A stretch of 64,000 nt of DNA from the NCBI RefSeq assembly GCF_024346875.1, contig NZ_AP024871.1, positions 372,001 to 436,000 on the forward strand, written 5' to 3'. Of the stretch, positions 9,246 to 18,705 are shown in pieces. A program made the position numbers and the translations under genes. The stretch comes from Vibrio gallicus. Its GTDB lineage: Bacteria > Pseudomonadota > Gammaproteobacteria > Enterobacterales > Vibrionaceae. The stretch's first letter is position 1; every line of letters begins with the position of its first letter. A model generated the notes under the pieces. It was not told the DNA's origin. It made no database searches and saw only the letters and a list, made by a program, of their open reading frames with translations.

Positions 9246-9962
9246 TTAGTCTAGGTTTCCACAGAAGCGGTAACCTTCGCCGTGGATAGTGGCGATAATC
9301 TCAGGAGTACCCACAACAGATTCGAAATGCTTACGGATGCGACGAATGGTTACATCAACAGTGCGATCATGTGGCTTAAGCTCGCGACCGGTCATTTTTT
9401 TCAATAATTCAGCACGAGTTTGGATCTTGCCTGGGTTTTCACAGAAGTGCAGTAGAGCTCGGAACTCAGAGCGAGGTAGTTTATATGACTCACCGTTAGG
9501 GTTCACAAGAGAGCGACTATTGATATCAAGAATCCAACCGTTGAAGGTATATTTCTCAACGTTTTTATTCTCTTCTTCGCCTTCGCGGTTTGCATTCATT
9601 GAGCGAGCAAGTAAGTTGCGAGCACGAATAGTCAGTTCACGAGGGTTGAAAGGCTTAGTGATATAATCATCTGCACCAATTTCTAGACCTAGAATCTTGT
9701 CTACTTCGTTGTCACGACCAGTCAGGAACATCAGAGCGACATTCGCTTGCTCACGTAGTTCACGAGCTAGCAATAAGCCATTCTTGCCTGGAAGGTTAAT
9801 ATCCATGATCACAAGATTAACTGAATGCTCAGCGATTGTTTGGTGCATAGTGTCACCATCAATTGCTTCAAATACATTATAACCTTCGGCTTCAAAGATA
9901 CTTTTAAGGGTACTACGGGTAACTTGTTCGTCTTCAACGATAAGAATGTTAGGGGTTTGCAT
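9246..9962 (-). CDS. arcA: Two-component response regulator ArcA
   Basis: 238 residues, nearly identical to E. coli ArcA ([16 protein letters not shown]). The receiver domain spans about 1-120 with phospho-acceptor Asp54 region [19 protein letters not shown], conserved TGR and K-P residues. An OmpR-type winged helix follows (about 135-235: [29 protein letters not shown]). I chose the ATG at 9962 by homology; an upstream in-frame start at 9983 would add seven residues. Phosphorylated by ArcB under low oxygen, it represses TCA-cycle and aerobic respiratory genes. An FNR-type box lies about 250 bp upstream. Confidence 0.98.
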   Translation of the reverse strand: MQTPNILIVEDEQVTRSTLKSIFEAEGYNVFEAIDGDTMHQTIAEHSVNLVIMDINLPGKNGLLLARELREQANVALMFLTGRDNEVDKILGLEIGADDYITKPFNPRELTIRARNLLARSMNANREGEEENKNVEKYTFNGWILDINSRSLVNPNGESYKLPRSEFRALLHFCENPGKIQTRAELLKKMTGRELKPHDRTVDVTIRRIRKHFESVVGTPEIIATIHGEGYRFCGNLD

Positions 9963-10394
9963 TACTCTACCTAAACTGTGCAATTAACTATAAATATATA
10001 AATACTAGGCAAAAAAATAACATTAAGGTAATTAAAATGCTCATAATTACTGATGTAATGTATGATTTCATTTAACCTTAACTATCCCTCCATGGAATCT
10101 ATCTTCCGATAATTTCAGTTCCGTAAACTTTAATTCTCAGCCAATTTGGGCGTGATTGTACTCACTTAACAGCTTCATAACAATCTCTTATTGTTAATAG
10201 CTTGCACTTTATTGACCTCAATCAATCAATTTTTCATTAACATTATGCGCGTTTATAACTGTAAATATGTGATCTGGTTCATTTTTTAGAGTGATATAGG
10301 GTGGCGGCAATCATGAGGGGAGATATTTGTATTTACATTTGAGTGTTAGCACCTCAATCCACAATGATGCGGCAAACTATGGTTAAATAGTAAA
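9963..10394. promoter_or_regulatory. arcA upstream region (432 bp)
   Basis: AT-rich and non-coding. It contains an FNR-type box TTGAC-CTCA-ATCAA (10212-10225) and a partial CRP-like site starting TGTGA (10268-10283; the right half-site TCATT is poor). arcA genes in enteric bacteria have long upstream regions with FNR-dependent promoters, so this arrangement is expected. No small RNA or ORF was recognised. Confidence 0.55.
10212..10225. promoter_or_regulatory. FNR-type box upstream of arcA
   Basis: TTGACCTCAATCAA matches the FNR consensus TTGAT-N4-ATCAA in 9 of 10 defined positions. It lies about 250 bp upstream of the arcA start, consistent with the known FNR activation of arcA from a distant promoter. 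Confidence 0.55.
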
Positions 10395-10883
10395 CTAAAA
10401 GCTAAACCCGAGTTTAACCTCGACGCCACTTTGCCACTCTTCATAATCTAAGGTTGCCTTTACATTCAGGGTGTCGGTGAGCATGTATTTACCAGACACT
10501 TCGGCACTCATGGCATTATTAACGCTCTGTGAGCTTGCAGGTGAGGTATAGATGGCGCTATTTAATGATAGTTTGTCGTTGAAATGATAGTTCATACCAC
10601 TTAGAAAGCCACGTTGATGAGGCTCATCTGCGCTGTTGGTGATGCGAGTGGCTATGTATAGGTCGATATTATCCATTACCGAGTATGAGTAGCCAGTATC
10701 CATTTGCCAAACATCAAATTGTATCCCTGCGCTCGAGTCGGCGTTAACGAAAACCTTATGTGGTGATGCCTCTGGAGTAAGCCAAGGCTGGGGATGTGAG
10801 GTTTCAGATTCTTGGCCTAAAGCATAAGGGAGGTACAGCAATGTTGTCGTCACTAGAAAAAGGGCAGATATTTTACTTTGCAT
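10395..10883 (-). CDS. Exported outer-membrane-like protein of unknown function
   Basis: 162 residues. A signal peptide is clear (MQSKISALFLVTTTLLYLPYALG, cleavage near residue 23-24). The mature part shows repeated amphipathic beta strands (about 55-162) and ends in an aromatic residue (VKLGFSF), as beta-barrel outer-membrane proteins do. At this size it could be a small 6- to 8-strand barrel or a barrel-like lid protein. It lies alone between arcA and the threonine operon. I recognise no specific family, and the barrel assignment is inference from the pattern. Confidence 0.75.
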   Translation of the reverse strand: MQSKISALFLVTTTLLYLPYALGQESETSHPQPWLTPEASPHKVFVNADSSAGIQFDVWQMDTGYSYSVMDNIDLYIATRITNSADEPHQRGFLSGMNYHFNDKLSLNSAIYTSPASSQSVNNAMSAEVSGKYMLTDTLNVKATLDYEEWQSGVEVKLGFSF

Positions 10884-11055
10884 GGTATTCCCCTCCTCTA
10901 ATCTAGTCCTTTAACGATGTTCAAGTATGGAAGTTGTCGTTGTTGTTTGCCAATGCAAAGGTCGTTTTTTGTGCTTTTTTTTATGTCATAGCGTGACGAT
11001 TTCTACTTTTTTGGCTTGATGAACCTCAAAAATAATGATGAACCACGATTAGATA

Positions 11056-11084
11056 TTGACTAACAATTAAAAAATAGGTATTGC
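11056..11084 (+). promoter_or_regulatory. Candidate sigma-70 promoter of the thr operon
   Basis: TTGACT (11056-11061), a 17-nt spacer and TATTGC (11079-11084) lie about 45 bp before the leader peptide start. The -35 is good and the -10 is weak. Position and spacing suit an attenuated operon with a short leader. Confidence 0.5.
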
Positions 11085-11127
11085 TAGAGTTAGTTAAAAG
11101 AAACAAGTTCGAAGATAGTTTATTTAT

Positions 11128-11196
11128 ATGAATTCATTAAGCCTGATTACCAGAATTATTATTACCGGCACCGGTTGTGCTGGGGCAGGCTATTGA
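11128..11196 (+). CDS. thrL: thr operon leader peptide ThrL
   Basis: A 22-codon ORF reading MNSLSLITRIIITG then TGCAGAGY. It has three Thr and four Ile codons, clustered at residues 7-15. The C-terminal TGxGAG-like ending resembles that of E. coli ThrL. It is followed after 13 bases by a strong terminator hairpin and then thrA, the arrangement expected for ribosome-mediated attenuation by threonyl- and isoleucyl-tRNA supply. A ribosome stalled on the Thr/Ile codons would favour an antiterminator. One candidate pairs CAGGC at 11186-11190 with GCCTG at 11218-11222, but this is inference. Confidence 0.88.
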   Translation: MNSLSLITRIIITGTGCAGAGY

Positions 11197-11209
11197 GATA
11201 AATTTTTTC

Positions 11210-11251
11210 AAAAAAAGGCCTGTATCCCCATCAGATACAGGCCTTTTTTTT
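11210..11251 (+). terminator. thr operon attenuator
   Basis: GGCCTGTATC (11217-11226) pairs with GATACAGGCC (11234-11243) around a 7-nt loop. A seven-A / seven-T extension ends in a T-run directly before the thrA ribosome binding site. It is intrinsic-terminator-like and sits between thrL and thrA. Confidence 0.92.
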
Positions 11252-11273
11252 AATTTTGTTCAGGGAGAATGAA

Positions 11274-13733
11274 ATGCGAGTATTAAAATTTGGGGGATCG
11301 TCGTTAGCAGATGTAGATCGCTTTATGCGCGCGGCGAATATCATTGCTAATAATGCCGATCAAGAAGAGTTGGCAGTAGTACTTTCAGCCCCAGGTAAAA
11401 CCACGAATAAATTAGTAGCAATCATTGACGCTGCGCTTGAAGGACGCGATACCAAGCGCAATGTAGAAGAGCTTAAAACCTCATTTAAAGAGTTAGCCTC
11501 TCAGCTTCAAGCCACGCTACCCAACCTGCAACTTGATGCCTTCGAAGCACAGGTAAAAGAGTCATTAGATAACCTCGAAGACTTTATTCATGGTATTGGT
11601 TTGTTAGGTACTTGCCCGGCACACGTTAATGCTCGCATTATCAGTAAAGGTGAAAAAATCTCCACTCAGTTAATGAAAGCAGTTTTAGAGGCTAAAGGAC
11701 AACCTGCAGCATTACTAGATCCTGTGCATTATCTTTTGGCTAATGGTGATTACTTAGAGGCAATGGTTGATTTAGAGGTTTCGACTCTAAACTTTCAATC
11801 AGCGCCATTAGAAGTGGGTAAAGTACATATCATGCCTGGCTTTACTGCCGGTAATGAGAAAGGTGAACTGGTAACGCTTGGACGTAATGGTTCCGATTAC
11901 TCTGCTGCTGTGCTTGCCGCTTGCTTAAGAGCAGACTGCTGTGAAATATGGACCGATGTCGACGGCGTTTATAACTGTGATCCTCGATTAGTAGAAGATG
12001 CTCGCTTACTGAAATCTCTTAGTTATCAAGAAGCAATGGAGCTTTCATACTTCGGTGCATCTGTTTTACACCCTAAAACAATCGCACCTATTGCACGCTT
12101 CAATATCCCTTGTTTAATTAAGAACAGCTTTAACCCGCAAGGTGCTGGTACGTTAATTGGTTTAGACACTGGTGAAGACAACCTAGAAATCAAGGGTATT
12201 ACAACCCTCAATAACCTATCGATGGTGAATGTTTCAGGCCCAGGTATGAAGGGTATGGTTGGTATGGCGAGCCGTGTATTTGGTGCCATGTCTTCGGCGG
12301 GAATTTCGATTGTTTTAATCACTCAGTCCTCTTCTGAATACAGTATTAGCTTTTGTATTGAAGCTGCCGATTGCGATAGAGCAAAGGCTGTTCTAGAAGA
12401 TGCATTTGAGCTAGAGCTTAAAGATGGGTTGTTAGAGCCGGTTGATTTCATTAGCAATGTAGCAATTGTAACTCTGGTTGGTGATGGTATGCGTACCTCA
12501 CGAGGCGTAGCGTCTAAATTCTTTACTTCTCTTACTCAAGTTAACGTAAATATCACTGCAATTGCTCAAGGCTCATCAGAGCGCGCTATCTCAGCGGTGA
12601 TTCCAGAAGATAAGGTTTCAGAGGCGATCAAAGCTTGCCATGAAAACCTGTTTAACTCGAAAAACTTCCTAGATCTATTTGTTGTAGGTATTGGTGGTGT
12701 TGGGGGTGAGCTGGTGGATCAAGTTCGTCGTCAACAGCAGAAATTAGCCAAACAAGGGGTTGTAATTCGTGTTTGTGGTTTAGCGAACAGCAAGGGTATG
12801 TTGCTTGATCCTGAGGGATTACCATTAGAGCATTGGCGCGATCGAATGAGCAATGCCTCTGAAACATTTAGCTTAGCATCACTAAGTGCAGTGGTTAAAC
12901 GTAATCATATTATCAACCCTGTACTGGTTGACTGTACATCTAGCGAACATATTGCTGAACAATATGCCGATTTCTTAGCCGCTGGTTTCCATGTGGTGAC
13001 ACCGAATAAGAAAGCAAATACGGCAAGCATGGCCTACTACCATCAATTACGCCAGGTAGCACGTAGCTCTCGCCGCAAGCTTATGTATGAGACGACAGTT
13101 GGTGCTGGTTTACCCGTTATTGAAAACCTGCAAAACCTTATCTCTGCCGGAGATGAACTGGAGAAATTTAACGGTATCTTATCTGGTTCATTGTCATTTA
13201 TTTTTGGTAAATTAGATGAAGGGATGACCCTTAGCCAAGCAACCAAAGTCGCGATGGATAATGGTTTTACCGAACCTGATCCTCGAGATGATCTTTCTGG
13301 GATGGATGTTGCGCGTAAGCTGCTTATTCTGGCTCGAGAAACAGGGATGTCGATTGAACTTGAGGACGTTGTGGTTGATCAAGCTCTACCACCAGGTTTT
13401 GATGATTCAGGGACAGTTGAGGAGTTTATCGAGCGCCTTCCTCAGGCAGATGCGTACTTTAGTGAGCTTTCTCAACAGGCAGCCGCTGAGGGTAAAGTAT
13501 TGCGTTATGTTGGAGAAATAGATCAAGGTAAATGCCGAGTTACTATCGCAGCAGTAGACGAAAATGACCCGCTATTTAAAGTAAAAGACGGCGAGAATGC
13601 CTTGGCATTTTATAGCCGCTACTATCAACCAATTCCATTGGTTATGCGTGGTTATGGAGCGGGTACTGAGGTCACAGCTGCAGGTGTATTCTCAGATGTG
13701 ATGCGTACCTTAGGCTGGAAGTTAGGGATTTAG
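11274..13733 (+). CDS. thrA: Bifunctional aspartokinase I / homoserine dehydrogenase I
   Basis: 819 residues, matching the usual 820. The aspartokinase domain (about 1-290) opens with [10 protein letters not shown], and two ACT-type regulatory domains (about 310-460) bind threonine. The homoserine dehydrogenase domain starts with the NAD(P)-binding motif [10 protein letters not shown] near residue 471. It performs the first and third steps from aspartate to threonine. The ATG at 11274 has GGGAG seven bases upstream; an ORF start 18 bases earlier lacks one. It is separated by only 2 bp from thrB and is controlled by the upstream attenuator. Confidence 0.98.
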   Translation: MRVLKFGGSSLADVDRFMRAANIIANNADQEELAVVLSAPGKTTNKLVAIIDAALEGRDTKRNVEELKTSFKELASQLQATLPNLQLDAFEAQVKESLDNLEDFIHGIGLLGTCPAHVNARIISKGEKISTQLMKAVLEAKGQPAALLDPVHYLLANGDYLEAMVDLEVSTLNFQSAPLEVGKVHIMPGFTAGNEKGELVTLGRNGSDYSAAVLAACLRADCCEIWTDVDGVYNCDPRLVEDARLLKSLSYQEAMELSYFGASVLHPKTIAPIARFNIPCLIKNSFNPQGAGTLIGLDTGEDNLEIKGITTLNNLSMVNVSGPGMKGMVGMASRVFGAMSSAGISIVLITQSSSEYSISFCIEAADCDRAKAVLEDAFELELKDGLLEPVDFISNVAIVTLVGDGMRTSRGVASKFFTSLTQVNVNITAIAQGSSERAISAVIPEDKVSEAIKACHENLFNSKNFLDLFVVGIGGVGGELVDQVRRQQQKLAKQGVVIRVCGLANSKGMLLDPEGLPLEHWRDRMSNASETFSLASLSAVVKRNHIINPVLVDCTSSEHIAEQYADFLAAGFHVVTPNKKANTASMAYYHQLRQVARSSRRKLMYETTVGAGLPVIENLQNLISAGDELEKFNGILSGSLSFIFGKLDEGMTLSQATKVAMDNGFTEPDPRDDLSGMDVARKLLILARETGMSIELEDVVVDQALPPGFDDSGTVEEFIERLPQADAYFSELSQQAAAEGKVLRYVGEIDQGKCRVTIAAVDENDPLFKVKDGENALAFYSRYYQPIPLVMRGYGAGTEVTAAGVFSDVMRTLGWKLGI

Positions 13734-13735
13734 TT

Positions 13736-14698
13736 ATGTCAAAAAGTGTAACGGTATACGCGCCAGCTTCAATTGGTAATGTAAGTGTTGGCTTTGATGT
13801 GCTTGGTGCTGCGGTATCGCCTATAGATGGCTCTCTGCTAGGAGACAAAGTCACTGTTTGTGAAGGAGAAAAGGCATTTAGCCTGATAGTAGCCGGTGAT
13901 TTTGTTTCTAAACTACCGACCGATCCGAAACAGAATATTGTTTATGATTGCTGGACTGTATTTGCAAGAGAGATGAAAAGTAAGGGCTTAGCTCTACTTC
14001 AAGTTGAAGTCACCTTAGAAAAAAATATGCCAATTGGTTCGGGCCTAGGTTCGAGTGCCTGTTCGATTGTTGCGGCATTAGATGCCTTGAACCAATTCCA
14101 TGGAAACCCGCTAACTGAAACTGAATTGTTGGCACTGATGGGAGAAATGGAAGGTAAAATTTCAGGTGGCATTCACTATGATAATGTTGCCCCATGTTAC
14201 CTTGGTGGCGTACAGTTAATGGTTGAAGAACTTGATATTATTAGCCAGTCAGTACCAAGTTTCGACAACTGGTATTGGGTTATGGCATACCCTGGTATTA
14301 ATGTTTCAACTGCCGCAGCTAGAGAAATTTTACCTGCGCAGTATCGTCGACAAGACATCATTGCACATGGTCGTCATCTTGCAGGTTTTATTCATGCAAG
14401 CTATTCGAACCAGCCATTACTGGCGGCAAAAATGATTAAAGATGTAATCGCTGAACCGTATCGTCAGCGGTTACTTCCGGGCTTTGCAGAAGCTAGAGAT
14501 TACGCTGCAGTTGCTGGCGCATTGACCACAGGTATTTCAGGTAGTGGTCCGACTTTATTTACGGTCTGCGATAGTTTAGAGGTAGCACAGCGCGTGCAGG
14601 CGTGGTTGGCTGCAAATTATGTTCAAAATGAAGATGGTTTCGTGCATATTTGTCAAATAGACCAACAAGGCTCGAAAATTACAGGAAGCAATTTATGA
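13736..14698 (+). CDS. thrB: Homoserine kinase
   Basis: 320 residues, GHMP kinase superfamily. The ATP-binding loop is visible as [12 protein letters not shown] (about residues 95-106), and the C-terminal motif [10 protein letters not shown] is also typical. It phosphorylates homoserine on the threonine branch. It starts 2 bp after thrA, and its TGA overlaps the thrC ATG (ATGA), so translation of all three cistrons is likely coupled. Confidence 0.98.
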   Translation: MSKSVTVYAPASIGNVSVGFDVLGAAVSPIDGSLLGDKVTVCEGEKAFSLIVAGDFVSKLPTDPKQNIVYDCWTVFAREMKSKGLALLQVEVTLEKNMPIGSGLGSSACSIVAALDALNQFHGNPLTETELLALMGEMEGKISGGIHYDNVAPCYLGGVQLMVEELDIISQSVPSFDNWYWVMAYPGINVSTAAAREILPAQYRRQDIIAHGRHLAGFIHASYSNQPLLAAKMIKDVIAEPYRQRLLPGFAEARDYAAVAGALTTGISGSGPTLFTVCDSLEVAQRVQAWLAANYVQNEDGFVHICQIDQQGSKITGSNL

Positions 14699-15978
14699 AG
14701 CTGTACAACATCAAACACAACGATGAGCAAGTCTCTTTTTCACAAGCGGTACGTCAAGGATTAGGACGTAATCAGGGGCTATTTTTCCCAACTGATATCC
14801 CGCAACTGGGCGATATTGATCAATTACTTGCAGAAGACTTCGTAACCAGAAGTGGTAAGATCTTATCAGCTTTGATTGGTGATGAGCTTAGCAGTGAACA
14901 AGTGAATGAATTAGTCGGGAATGCTTTTCAGTTCCCAGCACCACTTAAGCAAGTCAAAGATGGCACCTATGCACTTGAATTATTCCATGGTCCAACGCTG
15001 GCGTTTAAAGACTTTGGTGGCCGTTTTATGGCTCAATCCTTGCTCGCTGTCTCTGATGGAGGCAAGATCACTATTTTAACGGCGACTTCTGGTGATACCG
15101 GTGCTGCAGTAGCGCATGCATTTTATGGTTTGCCAAATATCAATGTAGTGATCCTGTACCCTAAAGGAAAGATCAGCCCATTACAGGAAAAGTTATTTTG
15201 TACCCTTGGTGGAAATATCCATACGGTATCGATCAACGGTGATTTTGATGATTGCCAAGCTTTAGTTAAACAAGCGTTTGATGATGCGGCTCTACGTGAA
15301 GAGATTGGCTTAAACTCAGCGAATTCAATCAATATTAGCCGTTTGATGGCGCAGATATGCTATTACTTTGAAGCGGCAGCTCAACTGAGTAAACAGCAAC
15401 GTGAAAACCTGGTGATTTCAGTACCGAGTGGCAACTTTGGCAACCTAACTGCTGGGCTACTAGCGAAGGCTTTAGGTTTACCTATTAAGCGCTTCATTGC
15501 CGCAACTAATGCCAATGACACTGTGCCTCGCTACCTCACTACTGGTGAGTGGGATCCAAAGCCAACGGTTGCAACTACCTCGAATGCAATGGATGTAAGT
15601 CAGCCAAACAACTGGCCTCGTATCGAAGAGCTATGTCAACGTAAAGGCTGGGGGCTTGATACCCTTGGTAGTGGCGCAGTATCGGATGAGCAAAGTGCAC
15701 ACAGTGTGAAAGAGCTAAACGAGCTTGGTTATCTGTGTGAGCCGCATGGTGCTATAGCTTATCGAGTACTTCAAGAGCAGCTACAGCAAGGTGAAACAGG
15801 TATCTTCCTATGCACGGCGCACCCAGCTAAGTTTAAAGAGGTTGTAGACGATATTCTAGGCACAGATATTGAGCTGCCTGGTCCATTAGCAAAGCATGCG
15901 GTTATGGAGCTATTGTCTCAAGAATTGAATAACGATTTTGAGCAGTTAAAGGCTGTTTTGAAAAGCGTTCAAGCATAG
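14695..15978 (+). CDS. thrC: Threonine synthase
   Basis: 427 residues, PLP-dependent fold type II. The lysine that binds PLP lies in [12 protein letters not shown] (about residue 107), and the glycine-rich phosphate loop reads [10 protein letters not shown]. It converts O-phosphohomoserine to threonine. The start overlaps the thrB stop by four bases and is preceded by AGGAAG; a longer upstream frame inside thrB was rejected. A strong terminator follows the gene, closing the operon. Confidence 0.98.
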   Translation: MKLYNIKHNDEQVSFSQAVRQGLGRNQGLFFPTDIPQLGDIDQLLAEDFVTRSGKILSALIGDELSSEQVNELVGNAFQFPAPLKQVKDGTYALELFHGPTLAFKDFGGRFMAQSLLAVSDGGKITILTATSGDTGAAVAHAFYGLPNINVVILYPKGKISPLQEKLFCTLGGNIHTVSINGDFDDCQALVKQAFDDAALREEIGLNSANSINISRLMAQICYYFEAAAQLSKQQRENLVISVPSGNFGNLTAGLLAKALGLPIKRFIAATNANDTVPRYLTTGEWDPKPTVATTSNAMDVSQPNNWPRIEELCQRKGWGLDTLGSGAVSDEQSAHSVKELNELGYLCEPHGAIAYRVLQEQLQQGETGIFLCTAHPAKFKEVVDDILGTDIELPGPLAKHAVMELLSQELNNDFEQLKAVLKSVQA

Positions 15979-15996
15979 CGTTTATATGAGATAAGC

Positions 15997-16025
15997 AAGC
16001 GGCAATATTTATTGCCGCTTTTTTT
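15997..16025 (+). terminator. Terminator of the thr operon
   Basis: AAGCGGCAAT pairs with ATTGCCGCTT around ATTT and is followed by a T-run, 18 bp after the thrC stop. Confidence 0.93.
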
Positions 16026-16057
16026 ATGTCTCACTTTTACTCATAAAAAGGAGGCAT

Positions 16058-16084
16058 AAAAAAACCCAGTGAATAATCACTGGG
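16058..16084 (-). terminator. Terminator of grcA
   Basis: CCCAGTGA / TCACTGGG with an ATAA loop; on the minus strand the stem is followed by seven T residues. It lies about 50 bp after the grcA stop. Confidence 0.92.
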
Positions 16085-16133
16085 CCTTGATTCTGTTATT
16101 AGGTGGAATACCTAATTCTTTAATGCTCTCTGA

Positions 16134-16511
16134 TTATAGAGAAGCAGTAAAGGTACGAGCGATAACGTCGCGTTGCTGCTCTTGAGTTAGAGAGTTGAAA
16201 CGTACAGCATAGCCAGATACACGGATAGTTAGCTGTGGGTAGTTCTCTGGGTGTTTAACCGCATCTTCTAACGTTTCGCGCTTAAGAACGTTAACGTTTA
16301 GGTGTTGACCACCTTCTACTTTAGGTGCTTTTTCGATAGCAACTTCACGGCTTTCATATTCACCTAGATCAGATGCAGCAACAACTTGGTCTGCTTCATA
16401 ACCAGCACTAGCAACTACACAGCGAGCTTCATTTTTTTCAGAATCTAGAAGCCAGATAGAGTTTAGTAGCTCATCGTTTGCTGCTTTAGTAATTTGAATT
16501 CCTTGGATCAT
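16134..16511 (-). CDS. grcA: Autonomous glycyl radical cofactor GrcA (YfiD)
   Basis: 125 residues, homologous to the C-terminal glycyl-radical domain of pyruvate formate-lyase. The radical motif RVSGYAVRF lies near residues 97-105. GrcA replaces the damaged C-terminal segment of PflB after oxygen exposure, so it belongs to fermentative metabolism. The ATG at 16511 has AGGAGAA upstream. The 5' region contains FNR-type boxes, consistent with strong anaerobic induction. It is divergent from nfo. Confidence 0.97.
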   Translation of the reverse strand: MIQGIQITKAANDELLNSIWLLDSEKNEARCVVASAGYEADQVVAASDLGEYESREVAIEKAPKVEGGQHLNVNVLKRETLEDAVKHPENYPQLTIRVSGYAVRFNSLTQEQQRDVIARTFTASL

Positions 16512-16593
16512 GATATTCTCCTAAGTGTTAAAAAAATAATGGTTTTACAGTAAGTAAATTTTTTCAGTTCGGAGCGTAAATACTCTCGTTCAC

Positions 16594-16607
16594 TTGATGT
16601 TTGTCAA
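16594..16607. promoter_or_regulatory. FNR-type box A upstream of grcA
   Basis: TTGATGTTTGTCAA, one mismatch to consensus, centred about 89 bp upstream of the grcA start. Confidence 0.6.
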
Positions 16608-16613
16608 TTTATA

Positions 16614-16627
16614 TTGATTTACGTCAA
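16614..16627. promoter_or_regulatory. FNR-type box B upstream of grcA
   Basis: TTGATTTACGTCAA, one mismatch, centred 20 bp (two helical turns) from box A. Confidence 0.65.
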
Positions 16628-16666
16628 AAAACAACTAGAAACCATAGTTTTTTTAAGGTGTTTTCC

Positions 16667-16680
16667 ATGATTATGATCAA
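16667..16680. promoter_or_regulatory. FNR-type box C upstream of grcA
   Basis: ATGATTATGATCAA, one mismatch, centred 53 bp from box B. The E. coli yfiD promoter has FNR sites at -40.5 and -93.5, also 53 bp apart. Confidence 0.55.
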
Positions 16681-16832
16681 GTTATACGTAAAATAGGAAG
16701 TTAGGGTGTGTATTTTACACATTATCAACAAATTTCCCACTAAGTGTCGTAAATTTACAACATTTAGATGATATTCGATGCTGTTCCAGAACGGATTATG
16801 CGGGTCAAATAGAGATAAAATGAGAAAATTCA

Positions 16833-17693
16833 ATGACAACAAATAAGTTTTTCGGAGCGCATGTCTCGGCTGCGGGAGGAGTTGAGAATGCTCCATTACG
16901 AGCCAAGGAAATTGGCGCAAATGCATTTGCTTTGTTTACTAAAAATCAACGGCAATGGGCGGCAAAGCCATTAACTCAAAAAAGTATCGACTCCTTTAAG
17001 AAAAACTGTACTGCACTGGGTTTTAAATCAGAGCAGATACTGCCTCACGACTCCTACTTGATAAATCTGGGTGCGCCAGAGGCTGAAAAGTTAGAAAAAT
17101 CTCGAGCGGCGTTTATTGATGAGATGGAGCGTTGTAATCTGTTGGGCTTAACTCTGCTTAACTTCCACCCAGGGAGCCACCTTAAGAAAATATCGGAGAG
17201 CGAGTGTCTAAGCTTGATTGCCGAGTCAATTAACTTGGCACATAAAGCCGTTCCCAATGTGGTAGCCGTTATCGAGAATACCGCAGGCCAAGGAAGTAAT
17301 TTAGGTTGGCGCTTTGAGCATCTTGCTGAAATTATTGAGCAGGTAGAAGATAAATCCCGAGTCGGGGTGTGTATTGATACCTGTCATACCTTTGTTGCGG
17401 GATACGACCTAAGAACATTTGAAGCCTGTCAGCAGACTTTTGATGAGTTCGAACGAGTAGTAGGGATGCACTATTTGCGAGCTATGCATATCAATGACTC
17501 AAAGATCCCTTTAGGGGGGAAGGTCGATAGGCATCACTCATTAGGGGCTGGCGAAATTGGTTGGGAGTGTTTTAAGTTTATTGCTCAAGATCCTAGGTTC
17601 AACCACATTCCTCTTGTTCTTGAAACTATTGAGCCAGAGTTATGGGAGCAAGAGATCCAAGCACTTAGAGCCTTTGAGCAACAAGTTATCTAA
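16833..17693 (+). CDS. nfo: Endonuclease IV (AP endonuclease)
   Basis: 286 residues, a TIM-barrel metalloenzyme. Metal-binding and active-site blocks are all present in order: [10 protein letters not shown] near the start, [43 protein letters not shown] and [11 protein letters not shown]. It cuts DNA 5' of abasic sites in base excision repair. ung, whose product creates such sites, lies 0.25 kb downstream on the same strand, a sensible functional pairing. No SoxR/S-type site is evident. Confidence 0.97.
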   Translation: MTTNKFFGAHVSAAGGVENAPLRAKEIGANAFALFTKNQRQWAAKPLTQKSIDSFKKNCTALGFKSEQILPHDSYLINLGAPEAEKLEKSRAAFIDEMERCNLLGLTLLNFHPGSHLKKISESECLSLIAESINLAHKAVPNVVAVIENTAGQGSNLGWRFEHLAEIIEQVEDKSRVGVCIDTCHTFVAGYDLRTFEACQQTFDEFERVVGMHYLRAMHINDSKIPLGGKVDRHHSLGAGEIGWECFKFIAQDPRFNHIPLVLETIEPELWEQEIQALRAFEQQVI

Positions 17694-17721
17694 TACTTTT
17701 GAGGGATATTTAAGATCCTAA

Positions 17722-17749
17722 TTGATCTTTAGGCACATTTCCTTAAATA
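17722..17749 (+). promoter_or_regulatory. Candidate promoter before the tiny ORF
   Basis: TTGATC (17722-17727), a 16-nt spacer and TAAATA (17744-17749). The predicted start of transcription (about 17756) would fall inside the CRP palindrome, so CRP would act as a repressor of this promoter. Confidence 0.35.
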
Positions 17750-17750
17750 C

Positions 17751-17774
17751 TTAATGTGATGGAAGTCACATTAA
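17751..17774. promoter_or_regulatory. Perfect CRP-type palindrome
   Basis: TTAATGTGA and TCACATTAA form perfect 9-bp arms around a 6-nt centre; the core TGTGA-N6-TCACA matches the CRP consensus exactly. The palindrome ends one base before the Shine-Dalgarno sequence of the tiny ORF at 17788. It could be a DNA operator or, in RNA, a hairpin abutting the ribosome binding site. Confidence 0.8.
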
Positions 17775-17787
17775 CAAGGAGTGTGCC

Positions 17788-17898
17788 ATGTTTAATTCAA
17801 TCTCAGTTGTTCCGCAAGCTCGTCCAATTCAGCGTGGTCAAGGGCACTTTAGAACCCCGCAGCGTGCGCCAAAGAAACAATGTATTCGGAGTGCTTAA
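17788..17898 (+). CDS. Tiny basic ORF (36 aa) upstream of ung
   Basis: 36 codons, starting [17 protein letters not shown] and ending [15 protein letters not shown]. It is rich in Arg, Lys, Gln and Pro, without a membrane segment. The Shine-Dalgarno AAGGAG (17776-17781) is near perfect, with six bases to the ATG. That argues for real translation, although the ORF is short. It ends 41 bp before ung and could be a leader peptide or an independent small protein. I do not recognise a family. The perfect CRP palindrome sits immediately upstream. Confidence 0.55.
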   Translation: MFNSISVVPQARPIQRGQGHFRTPQRAPKKQCIRSA

Positions 17899-17939
17899 CA
17901 AGTTATTCTAATGCCATTAATTTAAGCAAGGTGCGAAAA

Positions 17940-18611
17940 ATGAATTGGCAAGAATTTATTGCTCAGCAACAACAGCTTCCTTACTTTACACAGATTGAAA
18001 GCTTTGTTGCTCAGCAAAGAGAGTCAGGAAAACAGATTTATCCACCTCAAGATCAAGTCTTTGCTGCGTTTGATAGTACGCCATTAGATAATGTAAAAGT
18101 GATTATATTGGGTCAAGACCCATATCATGGGGCTAATCAAGCGCATGGGTTGAGCTTTTCTGTATTACCTGGTAATAAAACCCCACCTTCTTTACGCAAT
18201 ATCTATAAGGAGCTTGATAGCGATATTGCAGGATTTAGTGTTCCTGAGCACGGCTGTTTATCCTATTGGGCAGAACAAGGCGTCCTGCTACTCAATACGG
18301 TATTGACGGTAGAAGAAGGGCTTGCACACTCCCACGCCAAATGTGGTTGGGAAACCTTTTCTCAAGCGGTAATTAAGCTGTTGTCTGAACATAAGCAAGG
18401 CTTAGTGTTTATGCTTTGGGGAGCTCATGCTCAGAAAAAAGGGGCGGAAATTGATGATTCTAAGCACTTGGTTTTGAGCTGTGCACATCCATCACCTTTA
18501 AGCGCGCGCCGCGGTTTTTTTGGGTGTCGACACTTTTCATTAGCAAACCAGTACCTCACCTCAAATGGCCGTTCGCAGATAGATTGGCAAATACCTACCA
18601 ATCCAGATTAA
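17940..18611 (+). CDS. ung: Uracil-DNA glycosylase
   Basis: 223 residues, family 1 UDG. The catalytic water-activating motif GQDPYHG (about residues 58-64) and the DNA-intercalation loop [13 protein letters not shown] (about 182-194) are intact. It removes uracil from DNA, feeding abasic sites to AP endonucleases such as Nfo encoded upstream. I chose the ATG at 17940 (AAGGTG upstream, matches family N-termini); a 20-residue longer frame from 17880 overlaps the tiny ORF and is unlikely. Confidence 0.97.
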   Translation: MNWQEFIAQQQQLPYFTQIESFVAQQRESGKQIYPPQDQVFAAFDSTPLDNVKVIILGQDPYHGANQAHGLSFSVLPGNKTPPSLRNIYKELDSDIAGFSVPEHGCLSYWAEQGVLLLNTVLTVEEGLAHSHAKCGWETFSQAVIKLLSEHKQGLVFMLWGAHAQKKGAEIDDSKHLVLSCAHPSPLSARRGFFGCRHFSLANQYLTSNGRSQIDWQIPTNPD

Positions 18612-18705
18612 TGTCCATATAAAAAGTAAGTTTTTTGAACCTATCCAATACGTAATCTAAATTATTGCTTAAAATTAGAGCAGTGGATATGGAAGGGGAA
18701 TAAAA

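Larger units (their letters stand above)
16512..16832. promoter_or_regulatory. grcA-nfo divergent control region
   Basis: 321 bp without a gene. Three FNR-like palindromes lie at 16594-16607, 16614-16627 and 16667-16680, each with one mismatch to TTGAT-N4-ATCAA. No clean -10 hexamer can be assigned to grcA. TATTTA on the minus strand (16577-16582) is one candidate, but it would put the nearest box at an unusual position. Confidence 0.6.

Noticed and set aside
17880..17939. N-terminal extension of ung from 17880
   Set aside because: It overlaps the tiny ORF, has no homology and no ribosome site; the family start is at 17940.
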